64,000 nt of DNA, from positions 1-64,000 of the forward strand of contig CANGNA010000016.1 in assembly GCA_947455215.1 (NCBI GenBank), read 5' to 3'. Of the stretch, positions 7,127 to 16,918 are shown piece by piece. The notes below the pieces were generated by a model, which did no database searches, was not told the origin of the DNA, and worked only from the letters and a program-made list of their open reading frames with translations. The stretch comes from Chitinophagaceae bacterium (GTDB taxonomy: Bacteria; Bacteroidota; Bacteroidia; Chitinophagales; Chitinophagaceae). A program made the position numbers and the translations under genes. Each line of letters starts with the position of its first letter. Positions within the stretch are counted from its first letter, which is position 1.

Positions 7127-8485
7127 CTACTTCTCCTCCTTTCCGTCAAACAATTTATCCTTTGGTACCACCTTTACCTTTTTGTCGTTGGCAAGGGTGC
7201 GGGCTACAGCGCTGTAAGGGGCTACAACCACCTCTTCGCCTTCTTTAAGTCCGTCTGTTATCTCCAGGTTGGTATTGTCCTGCAAGCCGGTCTTTACATC
7301 GCGGATGCTTACTTTCTCGGTTTTGTTGTTGTACACAAATACTACTTTGCGTGTACCGTCCATCTTGCCGCCATTCTTCTTTACTATGCTGTCGGGCCAT
7401 TCGCGGGTAGCAACAGCGTTTACAGGGATAGACAGTATGTTCTCCTGCCTGTTGGTGCGGATATCTACCGAAGAGGACATGCCCGGCTTGAACGGGAACT
7501 TGCTGCCCGGCCTGCCCACAAGGTCGGCATAGCTGGATGGCAGTATGTAAATATGCACAGTGTAGTTGGTCACCTGGTCTGAGCTGCTGGTAACTGCTGT
7601 GGTCTTAGAGCTTACTGCCACCTTAGATACCACACCTATAAATTTACGGTCGCGGTACGCTTCTGTGGTCACCTCGGCGGTATCGCCCACTTTTACTTTT
7701 TCAATAACTGTCTCGCTCACATCCACACGGGCTTCTATGCGGCTCATGTCGGCAATCGTCAGCATCTCGGTACCTGCATATTGTGCAGTACCCACCACAC
7801 GCTCACCTTTCTTCACATTAAGGGCCGATACCACGCCCGATGTAGGTGCTATGATGGTGGTCTTCAGCAGGTTTTCCTGTGCCTGGTTAAGGCCTGCACG
7901 CGCACCAACGATGCCATATTGCCCACCCGATGAGCTGGCCTTTGCCGCATCAAGCGTAGCCAAGGCTGATTTGTAAGACGCCTCACTTTGTTCAAATTCC
8001 AGCGATGATATCACCTTATCTTTATACAGCTTCAGGTTGCGCTCGTAGGTCGATTTGGCCAGGTTGTACTGCGATTCTGCCTGTGCCATCATCTGCCTGC
8101 TGTTTTGCGAACTGGCTTTTGTCTGCTCCACCTGTGCCTCTGCCTGGTTCACCAGCGAAGAATAGATAGCGGGGTTGATCTTTACCAGCAGATCGCCTTT
8201 ATGCACGCTGTCGCCTTCCTGTACATTCAGTACAATGATCTCACCACTTACCTCGGGGCTTATCTTTACCTCGGTCTCCGGGTATATTTTACCTGTTGCC
8301 GATACCAGTTCGGTGATGGTATGGCGCGATAGTTTATCGGTAGCCACCTTGGTCACATCACCATCGCCCTTCTTAGCCACTACTACCAGTATAACTATCA
8401 ATACCAGCCCGCCAGCTATCAACCACCACATGCGGTTCTTCTTCTTTGGCTTGCTGCCCGTGCTCATTTGTGTTTCGTCGCTCAT
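7127..8485 (-). CDS. MacA/HlyD-family periplasmic adaptor of an efflux pump
   Basis: A 452-aa membrane fusion protein. Start ATG 8485 (MSDETQMSTGSKPKKKNRMW) was chosen over the upstream 8536 codon because the latter only adds an untypical hydrophobic tail. One N-terminal membrane helix (WLIAGGLVLIVILVVVAKK) is followed by the lipoyl half VSGEIIVLNVQEGDSVHKGD, a long alpha-helical hairpin (about residues 95-190), the second lipoyl half IIAPTSGVVSALNVKKGERV, a beta-barrel and a membrane-proximal domain. Such proteins bridge an inner-membrane transporter (MacB ABC or RND) to a TolC channel. No transporter gene adjoins it; an RND/TolC pair without an adaptor lies at 57.3-61.8 kb. Confidence 0.88.
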   Translation of the reverse strand: MSDETQMSTGSKPKKKNRMWWLIAGGLVLIVILVVVAKKGDGDVTKVATDKLSRHTITELVSATGKIYPETEVKISPEVSGEIIVLNVQEGDSVHKGDLLVKINPAIYSSLVNQAEAQVEQTKASSQNSRQMMAQAESQYNLAKSTYERNLKLYKDKVISSLEFEQSEASYKSALATLDAAKASSSGGQYGIVGARAGLNQAQENLLKTTIIAPTSGVVSALNVKKGERVVGTAQYAGTEMLTIADMSRIEARVDVSETVIEKVKVGDTAEVTTEAYRDRKFIGVVSKVAVSSKTTAVTSSSDQVTNYTVHIYILPSSYADLVGRPGSKFPFKPGMSSSVDIRTNRQENILSIPVNAVATREWPDSIVKKNGGKMDGTRKVVFVYNNKTEKVSIRDVKTGLQDNTNLEITDGLKEGEEVVVAPYSAVARTLANDKKVKVVPKDKLFDGKEEK

Positions 8486-8541
8486 TGGTCTTTTAGTATA
8501 AAGTATTAAGTAGAAGTCTAAAATAAAAGCTACCACATAGC

Positions 8542-8570
8542 TGTCATGGTGAGCTTGTCGAATCCATGTC
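8542..8570. repeat. Dispersed GTCATGGTGAGCTTGTCGAA-type repeat
   Basis: A degenerate member of the interspersed family whose core is TGAGCCTGTCGAA, seen also at 19854-19893, 50519-50552 and 54631-54670. Here the core reads GTGAGCTTGTCGAATCCATG. It sits between the adaptor gene and metG and has no coding potential. Confidence 0.6.
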
Positions 8571-8599
8571 AGCGGTCATGAGATGGCCCAACACAAACA

Positions 8600-10693
8600 C
8601 TATTTCACTTCACTGCCATTGTCGGCTGTTTCCAGCGGCGATACAAATATCAGTTTGCCATCGGCATTCTGCGCCATCAGTATCATACCGTTGCTTTCTA
8701 TGCCTCTCATCTTGCGTGGTGCCAGGTTGGCCACTACGGTAACCTGCTTACCTACAATATCTTCAGGCGCAAAGTGCATGGCTATGCCGGAAACAATGGT
8801 CCTTACCTCGGTGCCCATATCTACCTCCAGCTTCAGCAGCTTGTCGGCCTTCTCTACTTTTTCTGCCTTGGTTATGGTGCCTGCACGCAGGTCTATTTTG
8901 GCAAAGTCGTCGTATGTTATCACGCCCTTGGCCTCCGCTACCGGTGCGGCCTGCGTTTCTGTTTTTGGTGCTTCCACTTTTTGCGATGTTGCTTTAGCCA
9001 GGTTATCTTTCAGTTTCTGTACTTGTGCTTCTACCTCTGTATCTTCTATTTTGCGGAAGAGCAGTTCCGGTGCCAGCAGCGGGTAGTTTACTTTCAGCAG
9101 GTCTATACGGCCGGCATTCTCCCATTCCAGCATGCGCTCTACCACCTTCATCTTCTTGCACATCTTATTGGCGGTAAATGGCAGGAACGGATTCAGGAGG
9201 ATGGCCAGGTTGGCATTCAATTGCAGGCATAGATGCAGGCAATTGTCTATACGCTTCTGGTTCTCTACCTGTAGTTCAGGTGTTTTGGCCAGCGTCCATG
9301 GGGCATTGTCCTGCAGGTATTTATTACCCTTGCGGGCCAGGTCTATCACCTCTGCCAGTGCCTCGCGGAAGCGGTAAGCTTCCAGTGCGGTCTCTACCTT
9401 GGTTTTGGCAGCCTTTATGTCTTCTATCAGGGCATTGTCCAGTTCGTTCTGCACATCGGCATGCAGGGCAGGTACACGGCCCTTGCACAGCTTATGCATC
9501 AGCACAAACGCACGGTTCTCGAAATTACCCAGTACGGCCGACAGTTCATTATTTACCCTGTCCTGGAAATCCTTCCACGTAAAGTCGTTGTCTTTATTCT
9601 CCGGGGCATTGGCGCACAATACATAACGCAGTGCGTCCTGCTGATCAGGGAAGTCCTTTATATACTCATCTACCCACACCGCCCAGTTGCGCGATGTAGA
9701 TACTTTTTCGCCTTCTATGTTCAGGAACTCGTTGGCGGGCACGTTATCGGGCAGTACATATCCTCCGTGTGCCTTCAGCATAGCCGGGAAGATGATGCAA
9801 TGGAAAACGATATTGTCTTTGCCAATAAAGTGTACCAGCTTGGTATCTTCTTTACACCAGTAGTCGGCCCACTGTGGGGTCAACTCCTTGGTAGCACTGA
9901 TGTAGCCTATCGGCGCATCGAACCATACATACAATACCTTGCCCTTGGCATCGGGCAGGGGAACGGGTACGCCCCAGTTGCTGTCGCGCGTCATAGCGCG
10001 TGGATGCAGGCCGCTATCCAGCCAGCTCTTGCACTGGCCATATACATTGGCTTTCCACTCATCCTTCTTGCCTTCTACTATCCACTCCTTCAAAAAATCC
10101 TCATACTTGTTCAGCGGGAAGTACCAGTGTTTGGTCATGCGCTTCACAGGCTTGGCATTGCTCAGGGCACTGCGTGGCTCTATCAGCTGCTCGGGCGATA
10201 ATGATGTACCGCATTTCTCGCACTGGTCGCCATAAGCATTGGGGTTGCCGCAATTGGGGCATGTACCTATTATATACCTGTCGGCCAGGAATACGTCTTT
10301 TTCCGCGTCGTAATACTGCTCGCTCTCGCGCTCTTCAAACAGGCCATCGTCATACAGCTTCTTAAAGAATGCCTGCGATGTTTCCCTGTGTGTGGGGTTA
10401 GAGGTGCGACTGTAGATATCGCAGGAGATACCCATGCCGGCAAAGCTGTCGCGGATGATAGCATTGTACTTGTCCACAACGTCCTGCGGGGTAATGCCTT
10501 CCCTCATGGCGCGTATGGTGATGGGCACACCATGCTCATCGCTGCCGCAAATGAATTTAATATCTCTTTTCTGCGCCCTTTGGTAGCGTGTGTATATATC
10601 TGCGGGTAAGTAGCAGCCGGCCAGGTGCCCTATATGTACGGGGCCATTGGCATACGGGAGCGCTGCTGTTACCAGTAAACGGTTGTAGTTCAT
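8600..10693 (-). CDS. metG: Methionyl-tRNA synthetase with C-terminal tRNA-binding domain
   Basis: A 697-aa class I aminoacyl-tRNA synthetase charging tRNA-Met. The start is ATG 10693 ([17 protein letters not shown]); the ORF extends five codons further upstream to another ATG. Visible motifs: the HIGH box as PVHIGHLAG, a knuckle with [18 protein letters not shown] (zinc ligands), the WFDAPIGY active-site segment and the KMSKS-type loop as [10 protein letters not shown]. An anticodon-binding helical domain follows. Residues ~590-697 form a TRBP111/EMAPII OB-fold ([20 protein letters not shown]), giving the dimeric long form common in Bacteroidota. Confidence 0.96.
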   Translation of the reverse strand: MNYNRLLVTAALPYANGPVHIGHLAGCYLPADIYTRYQRAQKRDIKFICGSDEHGVPITIRAMREGITPQDVVDKYNAIIRDSFAGMGISCDIYSRTSNPTHRETSQAFFKKLYDDGLFEERESEQYYDAEKDVFLADRYIIGTCPNCGNPNAYGDQCEKCGTSLSPEQLIEPRSALSNAKPVKRMTKHWYFPLNKYEDFLKEWIVEGKKDEWKANVYGQCKSWLDSGLHPRAMTRDSNWGVPVPLPDAKGKVLYVWFDAPIGYISATKELTPQWADYWCKEDTKLVHFIGKDNIVFHCIIFPAMLKAHGGYVLPDNVPANEFLNIEGEKVSTSRNWAVWVDEYIKDFPDQQDALRYVLCANAPENKDNDFTWKDFQDRVNNELSAVLGNFENRAFVLMHKLCKGRVPALHADVQNELDNALIEDIKAAKTKVETALEAYRFREALAEVIDLARKGNKYLQDNAPWTLAKTPELQVENQKRIDNCLHLCLQLNANLAILLNPFLPFTANKMCKKMKVVERMLEWENAGRIDLLKVNYPLLAPELLFRKIEDTEVEAQVQKLKDNLAKATSQKVEAPKTETQAAPVAEAKGVITYDDFAKIDLRAGTITKAEKVEKADKLLKLEVDMGTEVRTIVSGIAMHFAPEDIVGKQVTVVANLAPRKMRGIESNGMILMAQNADGKLIFVSPLETADNGSEVK

Positions 10694-10815
10694 AATTTCA
10701 GGATGCAAGATACTTAAGATTGTGTGAAACAGAATTGGCCTGCATTAATGAATGGACAGAATTTGAATTGTGCAGGGGCGGGTAATTTCATATCTTCGTA
10801 TGTAAATAAAATAAA

Positions 10816-11073
10816 ATGAAACGCTTTTCCCTTCTTGCAGCTGCGGCTTTATTCTCGTTAAACACCATGGCCCAGGTGCCCGACGTAGCTGGTGCGGCCA
10901 AGGCCGGGGCTGTAGAAGAGGCCATGAAGGATTCTGTTGTGGAGCCAGGTAGGGAAGAGACTGGCAACAAAGCCGACGAGCCTATGAAGCGCACACCTAT
11001 GATCATCTTCACATCGGCTGTGGTGATCATTATTATAGCTGTGGCTGCCCGCCGCAGAAGGAAAAATGGGTAG
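10816..11073 (+). CDS. Small single-pass envelope protein
   Basis: An 85-aa protein with a signal peptide (MKRFSLLAAAALFSLNTMAQ), a short acidic-basic linker and a transmembrane helix (MIIFTSAVVIIIIAVAA) followed directly by an RRRRKNG basic tail. This layout resembles a sortase-like or PEP-CTERM-like anchor (helix plus Arg tail), but no recognition motif is visible before the helix. No family was recognised. It precedes the 1415-aa type IX cargo gene by 112 bp on the same strand; that gene probably has its own promoter. Confidence 0.6.
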   Translation: MKRFSLLAAAALFSLNTMAQVPDVAGAAKAGAVEEAMKDSVVEPGREETGNKADEPMKRTPMIIFTSAVVIIIIAVAARRRRKNG

Positions 11074-11185
11074 CATTCATCTTATTTTCCGCCGTTGGTG
11101 AACAAAACCGACCGTTCGTGGTATTTTCTATATTATTTTGTTCTAATAACATATATTTACGCTATCACGCTGCACACACAATTCT

Positions 11186-14100
11186 ATGAAAAGAACTATC
11201 CTTGCCCTTATTGCTATTTTTTGCTCTTTTCTTGCCTCTGCGCAATATTGCCTGCATGGTAGTGTTCTCGGCCCCCGTTCGGTAATAGTAGGGCATTCCA
11301 TATCCCTGTACGATACTACTGCTGTTATCAATTATGGTCCCGGCAGCTCTGTTACAGCTACCGGCAGCTGGATAAGCAGTAACCCGGTAGTAGCCAGCAT
11401 CAATTCTGTTACCGGGCAATTGCGTGGTGTTACTGCTGGTACGGTGCTTATTACTTTTCAGCCAATTGTGCCTTGTGCTTCGGTGGTCGATACCTTTCGG
11501 GTTAACGTATACTCCGGACTTCGCGGCAGGCTAAGGATGTGCCCCGGCGATACCTCCACTATGCGCAGCAGCGATACAGTATCGGCACATTCATGGGCAA
11601 GCACCAATACAGCAGTTGCAACAATTAACGACAGTACCGGGCTGGTAACGGCGGTAGATACCGGTAAAACTATCATCCGCTGCACTAAAATGGTAGGTGG
11701 AGTACCATATATATCGCAGGATACATTGAAGATCGCCAGCATTACTAACGTAGGTACGCATATCTCGGCCGATACTGTCTGCCTGGGTGTTATTCTTGAT
11801 ACGATCAGACCTTCGGCTAATACTCCGTTGTTGTGGAGTTTTTCTGATTCTAGTGTTATACGATCTTATTGGAATTATGTGGATACTATTGGCTTTCGGG
11901 TTGAAACGATCAATGCAGGCCATACCTTTTTGAAATATCGTTCAGAATACTGTCTCTCGGTAGCTGATTCGGTAGATATTACTGTTCACCCACTGCCCAA
12001 CCCGGGGCATATTTCAACGTCAACATATGCCTGTGCAGGCACATCGCAGACAGCTAGTATATCGGGCAGTGATGGACTTGGTGGTGTTTGGTCGACATAT
12101 TCCTGGTATACCGGAGCAGTAAGTATATACCCGACGGGGATAACAACTGCTTTGATTCTTGCAAATACGCCTTATACTTACTCCGACATATATTACACAG
12201 AAACGAATAGCTTTGGCTGTAGTAATTCTACCGGTTTATGGATATTGGTTGACGGCCCTCCTCAGGTGTTTGGTATATCAGGACCATCGTCTATTCCCAT
12301 TGGCGATACGCTTCATTATAACGGCACCGCAAGTGCCCCTGTAAACACATGGGGAGTTACCAACCCTTCTATCTCAACTGTAGCGGCATCAACCGCGTAT
12401 GCCGCAAATGTTACCGGGATGCTTTTAGGTACAACTATATTGGTGCATAGTTTGTCCAACTCTTGTGCTCCTTCTAGTGAATCGCTCCTCATTACTATCA
12501 CCCCTCCGGCTATCGGCGGCATCTGCTCTGGCTTTTCAGCCTTTGTACATAAAAATTGCAGCAATCCGCAGTTTGGCGTTAGCGTGCCTGCTCATGGGGC
12601 TGCCTATTCTTTAGTAACCAATTTTGGCGATGGCAGCAATACCACTACGCCTATACCCGCCAATGCATCTACTGCTATTACTACATTCACTCACTACTAC
12701 AGCACATCGGGGCTATATACTGTGAAGCAGGTGTTGTATAATGCCGGGTTGGCTTTAGATTCTGTAGAGTACAATTACCAGCAGCTGCTATGCAAGGATA
12801 TTGCCATATCGTTCTACCTGGATAATAACAGTAACTGTGTGTTTGATAGTGGTGCCGAACACCTGAACTACACCGGCCTGCAGATAGCTGTAGATTCTAA
12901 CGGCACAAGGGTAGATACCATACCTGCTACCAGTGGCTTATACTACCATACCATGGCCCTGGCGGGCGATGTGTACCGTTTTAGTCTCATCAATACATCG
13001 GCTGCATTGCACATCTCTTGTCCTGCCTCGGGCATATTCAGCGATACGATAACTGCGGCAGGAACCGGTTTTGCGCATACCTATATGGGGCTTAATTGTA
13101 ACACCACCGGTGCTTTCGATCTGTACCCAACGGCTACGCTGCAAGCAGGCAGGCATACCGCCATTGGTGGCATGTTTGTGGCTAATGGTAGTTGTGCGGC
13201 TACAAGTGGTGTGCTTACCATGGCATTGCCCTCAGGGTATTACTTGTATTCGGCTTATCCTGCTGCCACATCTATGTCCGATACTACAGCCACCTGGGAT
13301 TTTACAGCTCTGTCTACAAGCAATTTCGCACCGTATATATCGTTCGACCTGGAGCGGCCCTTTCCTGACTGGCTATTGCCCGGCGATACCGTGCATAGTG
13401 AGTATACAGCAACACCAGTAACCGGCGATGCGGTGCCTGATAATAATATCAAGATACGGGTTGATACGGTAAGGGCTTCTTACGATCCCAACCATATCTC
13501 TGTGCAGCCTGCAGGTAGTATACTGAACGGCACCCAACTGCATTACGCTATCCAGTTCGAGAATGATGGTAATGACACTGCTCATAACATTTTTATAATG
13601 GATACGCTTGCTGATGCACTATTGCCGTCTTCTATACGCATAGAAGGAGCAAGTGCAGTGATGAACACAACAGTGCTACACTGGGCCGGGCATACCATAT
13701 TGAAGTTTGAATTCCCGCACATCATGTTGCCCGATAGTGCACACCACAATGTGTGCCGGGGCATGTTGGCTTACTCGGTATATACCAGGCCGGCACAGGC
13801 AGATGGTACAGACATATTGGGCCATGTAGGTATATACTTTGACGATAACGAAGTGATATTGACCGATACAGCCTATAATAAGATAGTGATACCTCATGTT
13901 ACTATCGCGGTAGGCGGCAGCGACAGTGTATGCGATGGTATCCCTGTTCATTTCATGGCATACCCGCATAGTATCAACACGCCTCATTTTCATTGGTATC
14001 TCAACTCTGTTAGTGCCGGTACAGACAGTGCAGGCTACACACTGCCCCTGGCTCATGTAGGCGATACCATTCGCTGCGTGATGACCACTATTGCAGGCGA

Positions 14101-15433
14101 TACTGTTTATTCAACATCCAACAGCATAATACTACACAGTGGTGGCGAACCATGGCCGGGTACCATCAGTGGCCTTACCTCAGTATGTGCCGGTTCTAAC
14201 ATCACACTCTCGGAAACTGAGACGGGTGGTATATGGTCTGTGTCCAATGCCCATGCAACAATAACCGTGGGTGGGGTGGTGCATGGTGCTTCTGCGGGTA
14301 TCGATACCATTATGTACAGCAAAACCAACATCTGCGGCACACGCAGGGCAGCTTACCCGGTAACCATCAATCCGCTGCCCAATGCCGGTAGCATATCCGG
14401 ATCGTCAACGGTATGTATCGGCACGCCTGTTACATTGTCGTCCACAGTTAGTGGTGGTGCCTGGTATCATTATGGCAGTCATGTATCTAATGCAGGGTCT
14501 GTATATAGTGGTGCAACTGCGGGCACAGACTCAGCTATCTATGCTGTTACTAATATGTGCGGAACAGCTACAGTACGTTATGGCCTGCATGTAGATGTAT
14601 ATGTAACACCGTCTGTCACTATGAGTAGCGTTCCCGGAACATCTGTGTGTGAAGGAGATACTGTTACCTTTACGCCGGCACCTGTAAATGGTGGTGCAAC
14701 TCCTGTATATCGCTGGCGGCGCTTTGGCTCCGTCATCGGCACGGGTAGTCCGTTCAGGTATGTACCTGCCCTTGGTGACGTGATCACCTGTACTATGTTC
14801 AGCTCTGCGCTTTGCCCTGACCATGATTCGGTGATGACCCCAGGTGTGGCTATGACAGTTTATCCGCTGGTAACACCAAGTACGGTCATCACTACAGCCG
14901 ATAATGATACCGTAACCACACCGGGACAAACGGTAACGTTCAATTCTAACACTACCTATTGCGGCAGTGCAGCCGAGTACCAATGGTATGTAAACGGCAT
15001 AGCTGTGCCGGGTGCCACTAGCAGTTCTTACACGCTAACCGTGAACGAGACGGACGATGTGTATAGCATTGTAAATTGTGTGGTGCCATGTGCTACAACA
15101 TCTACCGATACCAGCAACGTGATAAGGATCACTTACCTGGATTTTACCGGCATAGCTAACAGCGCGAACAGCGGTATCAACAACCTGCAATTGGCGCCCA
15201 ACCCCAACACAGGTAGCTTTATGCTGTCTGCATCTGTGGTCGGTAGCAGCAACGTACACTACGATGTGCTGGATGTAACTGGTAAAGTAATGTGTGCAGG
15301 CAACATGCTGCCTGCTAATGGTCAGCTGAAGGAACAAATAGCCATGCCACAGACCGCAGCATCAGGTAACTATATCCTCCGGTTGATAACCGATAAAGGT
15401 GTAGGCTACATCAAATTTGTAGTGGAGCGATAG
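11186..15433 (+). CDS. Large secreted protein with Ig-like repeats and type IX sorting domain
   Basis: A 1415-aa secreted protein. The signal peptide is MKRTILALIAIFCSFLASAQ. The body is a string of bacterial Ig-like (BIG2-type) modules, e.g. SWISSNPVVASINSVTGQLR and NTAVATINDSTGLVTAVDTG, then a PKD-like module around residues 470-550 (NFGDGSN) and a DUF7619/DUF11-like region around 765-880 (YDPNHISVQPAG, MDTLADALLPSSIRIEGAS). More Ig/BIG modules follow (about 910-1320). The last ~80 residues are a Por/type A sorting domain (LQLAPNPNTGSFMLSASV ... NYILRLITDKGVGYIKFVVE). It should cross the outer membrane by the type IX system and be surface-attached or released. Its stop abuts the convergent gene at 15434 with no spacer. 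Confidence 0.85.
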   Translation: MKRTILALIAIFCSFLASAQYCLHGSVLGPRSVIVGHSISLYDTTAVINYGPGSSVTATGSWISSNPVVASINSVTGQLRGVTAGTVLITFQPIVPCASVVDTFRVNVYSGLRGRLRMCPGDTSTMRSSDTVSAHSWASTNTAVATINDSTGLVTAVDTGKTIIRCTKMVGGVPYISQDTLKIASITNVGTHISADTVCLGVILDTIRPSANTPLLWSFSDSSVIRSYWNYVDTIGFRVETINAGHTFLKYRSEYCLSVADSVDITVHPLPNPGHISTSTYACAGTSQTASISGSDGLGGVWSTYSWYTGAVSIYPTGITTALILANTPYTYSDIYYTETNSFGCSNSTGLWILVDGPPQVFGISGPSSIPIGDTLHYNGTASAPVNTWGVTNPSISTVAASTAYAANVTGMLLGTTILVHSLSNSCAPSSESLLITITPPAIGGICSGFSAFVHKNCSNPQFGVSVPAHGAAYSLVTNFGDGSNTTTPIPANASTAITTFTHYYSTSGLYTVKQVLYNAGLALDSVEYNYQQLLCKDIAISFYLDNNSNCVFDSGAEHLNYTGLQIAVDSNGTRVDTIPATSGLYYHTMALAGDVYRFSLINTSAALHISCPASGIFSDTITAAGTGFAHTYMGLNCNTTGAFDLYPTATLQAGRHTAIGGMFVANGSCAATSGVLTMALPSGYYLYSAYPAATSMSDTTATWDFTALSTSNFAPYISFDLERPFPDWLLPGDTVHSEYTATPVTGDAVPDNNIKIRVDTVRASYDPNHISVQPAGSILNGTQLHYAIQFENDGNDTAHNIFIMDTLADALLPSSIRIEGASAVMNTTVLHWAGHTILKFEFPHIMLPDSAHHNVCRGMLAYSVYTRPAQADGTDILGHVGIYFDDNEVILTDTAYNKIVIPHVTIAVGGSDSVCDGIPVHFMAYPHSINTPHFHWYLNSVSAGTDSAGYTLPLAHVGDTIRCVMTTIAGDTVYSTSNSIILHSGGEPWPGTISGLTSVCAGSNITLSETETGGIWSVSNAHATITVGGVVHGASAGIDTIMYSKTNICGTRRAAYPVTINPLPNAGSISGSSTVCIGTPVTLSSTVSGGAWYHYGSHVSNAGSVYSGATAGTDSAIYAVTNMCGTATVRYGLHVDVYVTPSVTMSSVPGTSVCEGDTVTFTPAPVNGGATPVYRWRRFGSVIGTGSPFRYVPALGDVITCTMFSSALCPDHDSVMTPGVAMTVYPLVTPSTVITTADNDTVTTPGQTVTFNSNTTYCGSAAEYQWYVNGIAVPGATSSSYTLTVNETDDVYSIVNCVVPCATTSTDTSNVIRITYLDFTGIANSANSGINNLQLAPNPNTGSFMLSASVVGSSNVHYDVLDVTGKVMCAGNMLPANGQLKEQIAMPQTAASGNYILRLITDKGVGYIKFVVER

Positions 15434-16234
15434 TTAAGCTTTCCGCATCCTCAGTGCATACACCATGGGTAGCTTACCTTCCATGCCGGGTATCTGGTAC
15501 TTGCGTGGTGCTACCTCTGTCACTTTCGGGAAGCAGGCATATGGCGAATAGTCGAATTCGGCAAATCGTTCCAGTTGCAATTGGTTGTTCAGCAGGTTTT
15601 GCAGTACTTCGGCCTGGTCGTGGTTCCAGGTAACAGAATTCAGGTTGATGTCCGCATTGTAGTCGGCATAGGTGCCTGTTTCCGTTTCTTCTATGGTTTG
15701 CTTATTGAAGTAGGAATATTGTACGTGCGTAAAATCATTATCGAACATCCACAACACCGGGTGAAAATCAGCAAATACAAAGCAGCCGCCGGGTTGCACA
15801 TATCGGCCCACAATACTTGCCCATGCGGCAAGGTCGGGCAGCCAGCAAATGGTGCCGTATGATGTGAATACGATGTCGAATTGTTCATTCAATACATTGG
15901 GCAGGTCATATACATTACTACAGATGAACGTGGCATCCAGCCCCAGTAGCTCATTTTGCTCCCGGGCCTTGGCTATAGCAGTATCCGACAGATCTATACC
16001 TGTCACTATTGCGCCCATACGCGCCAGAGACAGGGTGTCTTGCCCGAAGTGACATTGCAGATGCAGTATACGCTTTCCGGCTACATCGCCCAGCAGGCCC
16101 AGTTCTATATCGTTCAGCGAGTTCATACCTGCAAGAAACTGCTCGTTGCGGTAGAAGTCTGAGTTGACATGGTGCCCTGTTTTGGCATTCCATAGTTCTT
16201 TGTTGATGGCTATATAATCGGGTAGTGTGTTCAT
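15434..16234 (-). CDS. Class I SAM-dependent methyltransferase
   Basis: A 266-aa methyltransferase. Motif I is KRILHLQCHFGQDTLSLARM (about residues 54-73), with the ribose-binding acidic residue in VTGIDLSDTAI, motif II 'FICSNVYDLPN', and motif IV 'FDIVFTSYGTICWLPDL'. The C-terminal part contains a predicted substrate cap ('YAADY'-type aromatic stretch near TGTYADYNADINLNS). The HLQCHFGQDT variant of motif I is typical of a small Methyltransf_25-like subgroup. Substrate unknown. It shares zero intergenic space with the convergent type IX cargo gene. Confidence 0.87.
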   Translation of the reverse strand: MNTLPDYIAINKELWNAKTGHHVNSDFYRNEQFLAGMNSLNDIELGLLGDVAGKRILHLQCHFGQDTLSLARMGAIVTGIDLSDTAIAKAREQNELLGLDATFICSNVYDLPNVLNEQFDIVFTSYGTICWLPDLAAWASIVGRYVQPGGCFVFADFHPVLWMFDNDFTHVQYSYFNKQTIEETETGTYADYNADINLNSVTWNHDQAEVLQNLLNNQLQLERFAEFDYSPYACFPKVTEVAPRKYQIPGMEGKLPMVYALRMRKA

Positions 16235-16238
16235 GATA

Positions 16239-16745
16239 TCAATGTTCGTAAATGTATAATGTAAGCGTGCACATCCCCGATAGCTTATTGTAGTCCATTT
16301 CCATAGCTACATGGCCGCTGGGTGCATTATCTCCCGCTTTAAAGTCGGGCATAAACAATGTTTTATGGTATTTCTCCAGCCCTTTATTGTGGTTTTGTAC
16401 TTCCCGCATCACATATCCCTTCGATGCCAGGCAGTCGTTTAGTATGTTCCGGTAGTTGGTGTAGGCTTCCGCCAGTTCCTCGGGTGTTTTGGCTTGTTTC
16501 AACGCACCCTCATAAAACATACTGCCCGATACGATAAAGCGCGATGCAATAGTGCCCGGCACATTGATCTGGCTTTTGAACATGGTATTGCCCTGCATTT
16601 TATCGGCCACAGGGTTGCGCACATTACGAAACTGGTTCTTGCCATCGCGCAATATTACATTCACCGCATCGCAGAAGTCTTTGTTCTGTGCCTGGGTGCT
16701 AATAGTAAATGAGCATAAAATAAATAGGAGAATCGATCGCAACAT
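16239..16745 (-). CDS. Secreted protein of unknown function
   Basis: A 168-aa protein with a signal peptide (MLRSILLFILCSFTISTQAQ) and a mixed alpha/beta mature part. Three cysteines in the mature chain (FCDAVN, NDCLASKG, SGMCTLTLY) could form a disulfide plus a free thiol. No family was recognised. The stop lies 4 bp upstream of the methyltransferase start on the same strand, so the two are probably translated from one mRNA, with this gene first. Confidence 0.65.
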   Translation of the reverse strand: MLRSILLFILCSFTISTQAQNKDFCDAVNVILRDGKNQFRNVRNPVADKMQGNTMFKSQINVPGTIASRFIVSGSMFYEGALKQAKTPEELAEAYTNYRNILNDCLASKGYVMREVQNHNKGLEKYHKTLFMPDFKAGDNAPSGHVAMEMDYNKLSGMCTLTLYIYEH

Positions 16746-16896
16746 GCCGCTAAGGTAGGGGATTAGCAGGAACGATATAGCTAATTCTATAGCTGATTTT
16801 GTTAATATTTGCGTTGCAGATCAATGCTATTTTTTATTTCTATAGATGCGTTCCTTTTAATAATATGTAGGGATGCTCTTTCCCCTGCCATTATCT

Positions 16897-16904
16897 TAAC
16901 TTTG
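16897..16904 (+). promoter_or_regulatory. TAnnTTTG -7 element of uvrA
   Basis: TAACTTTG matches the Bacteroidota -7 consensus TAnnTTTG and ends 14 nt before the uvrA ATG at 16919, predicting a very short leader. No good TTTG -33 element is visible at the usual distance. Confidence 0.45.
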
Positions 16905-16918
16905 GCACAGGAGTATTT

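Noticed and set aside
9461-10201. 246-aa plus-strand ORF opposite metG
   Set aside because: MetG motifs are continuous on the minus strand over this whole interval. The plus frame has no recognisable domain or start context.
10816-11073. PEP-CTERM-type anchored protein
   Set aside because: The helix plus Arg tail is suggestive, but there is no PEP or similar recognition motif before the helix and no exosortase gene in the window.
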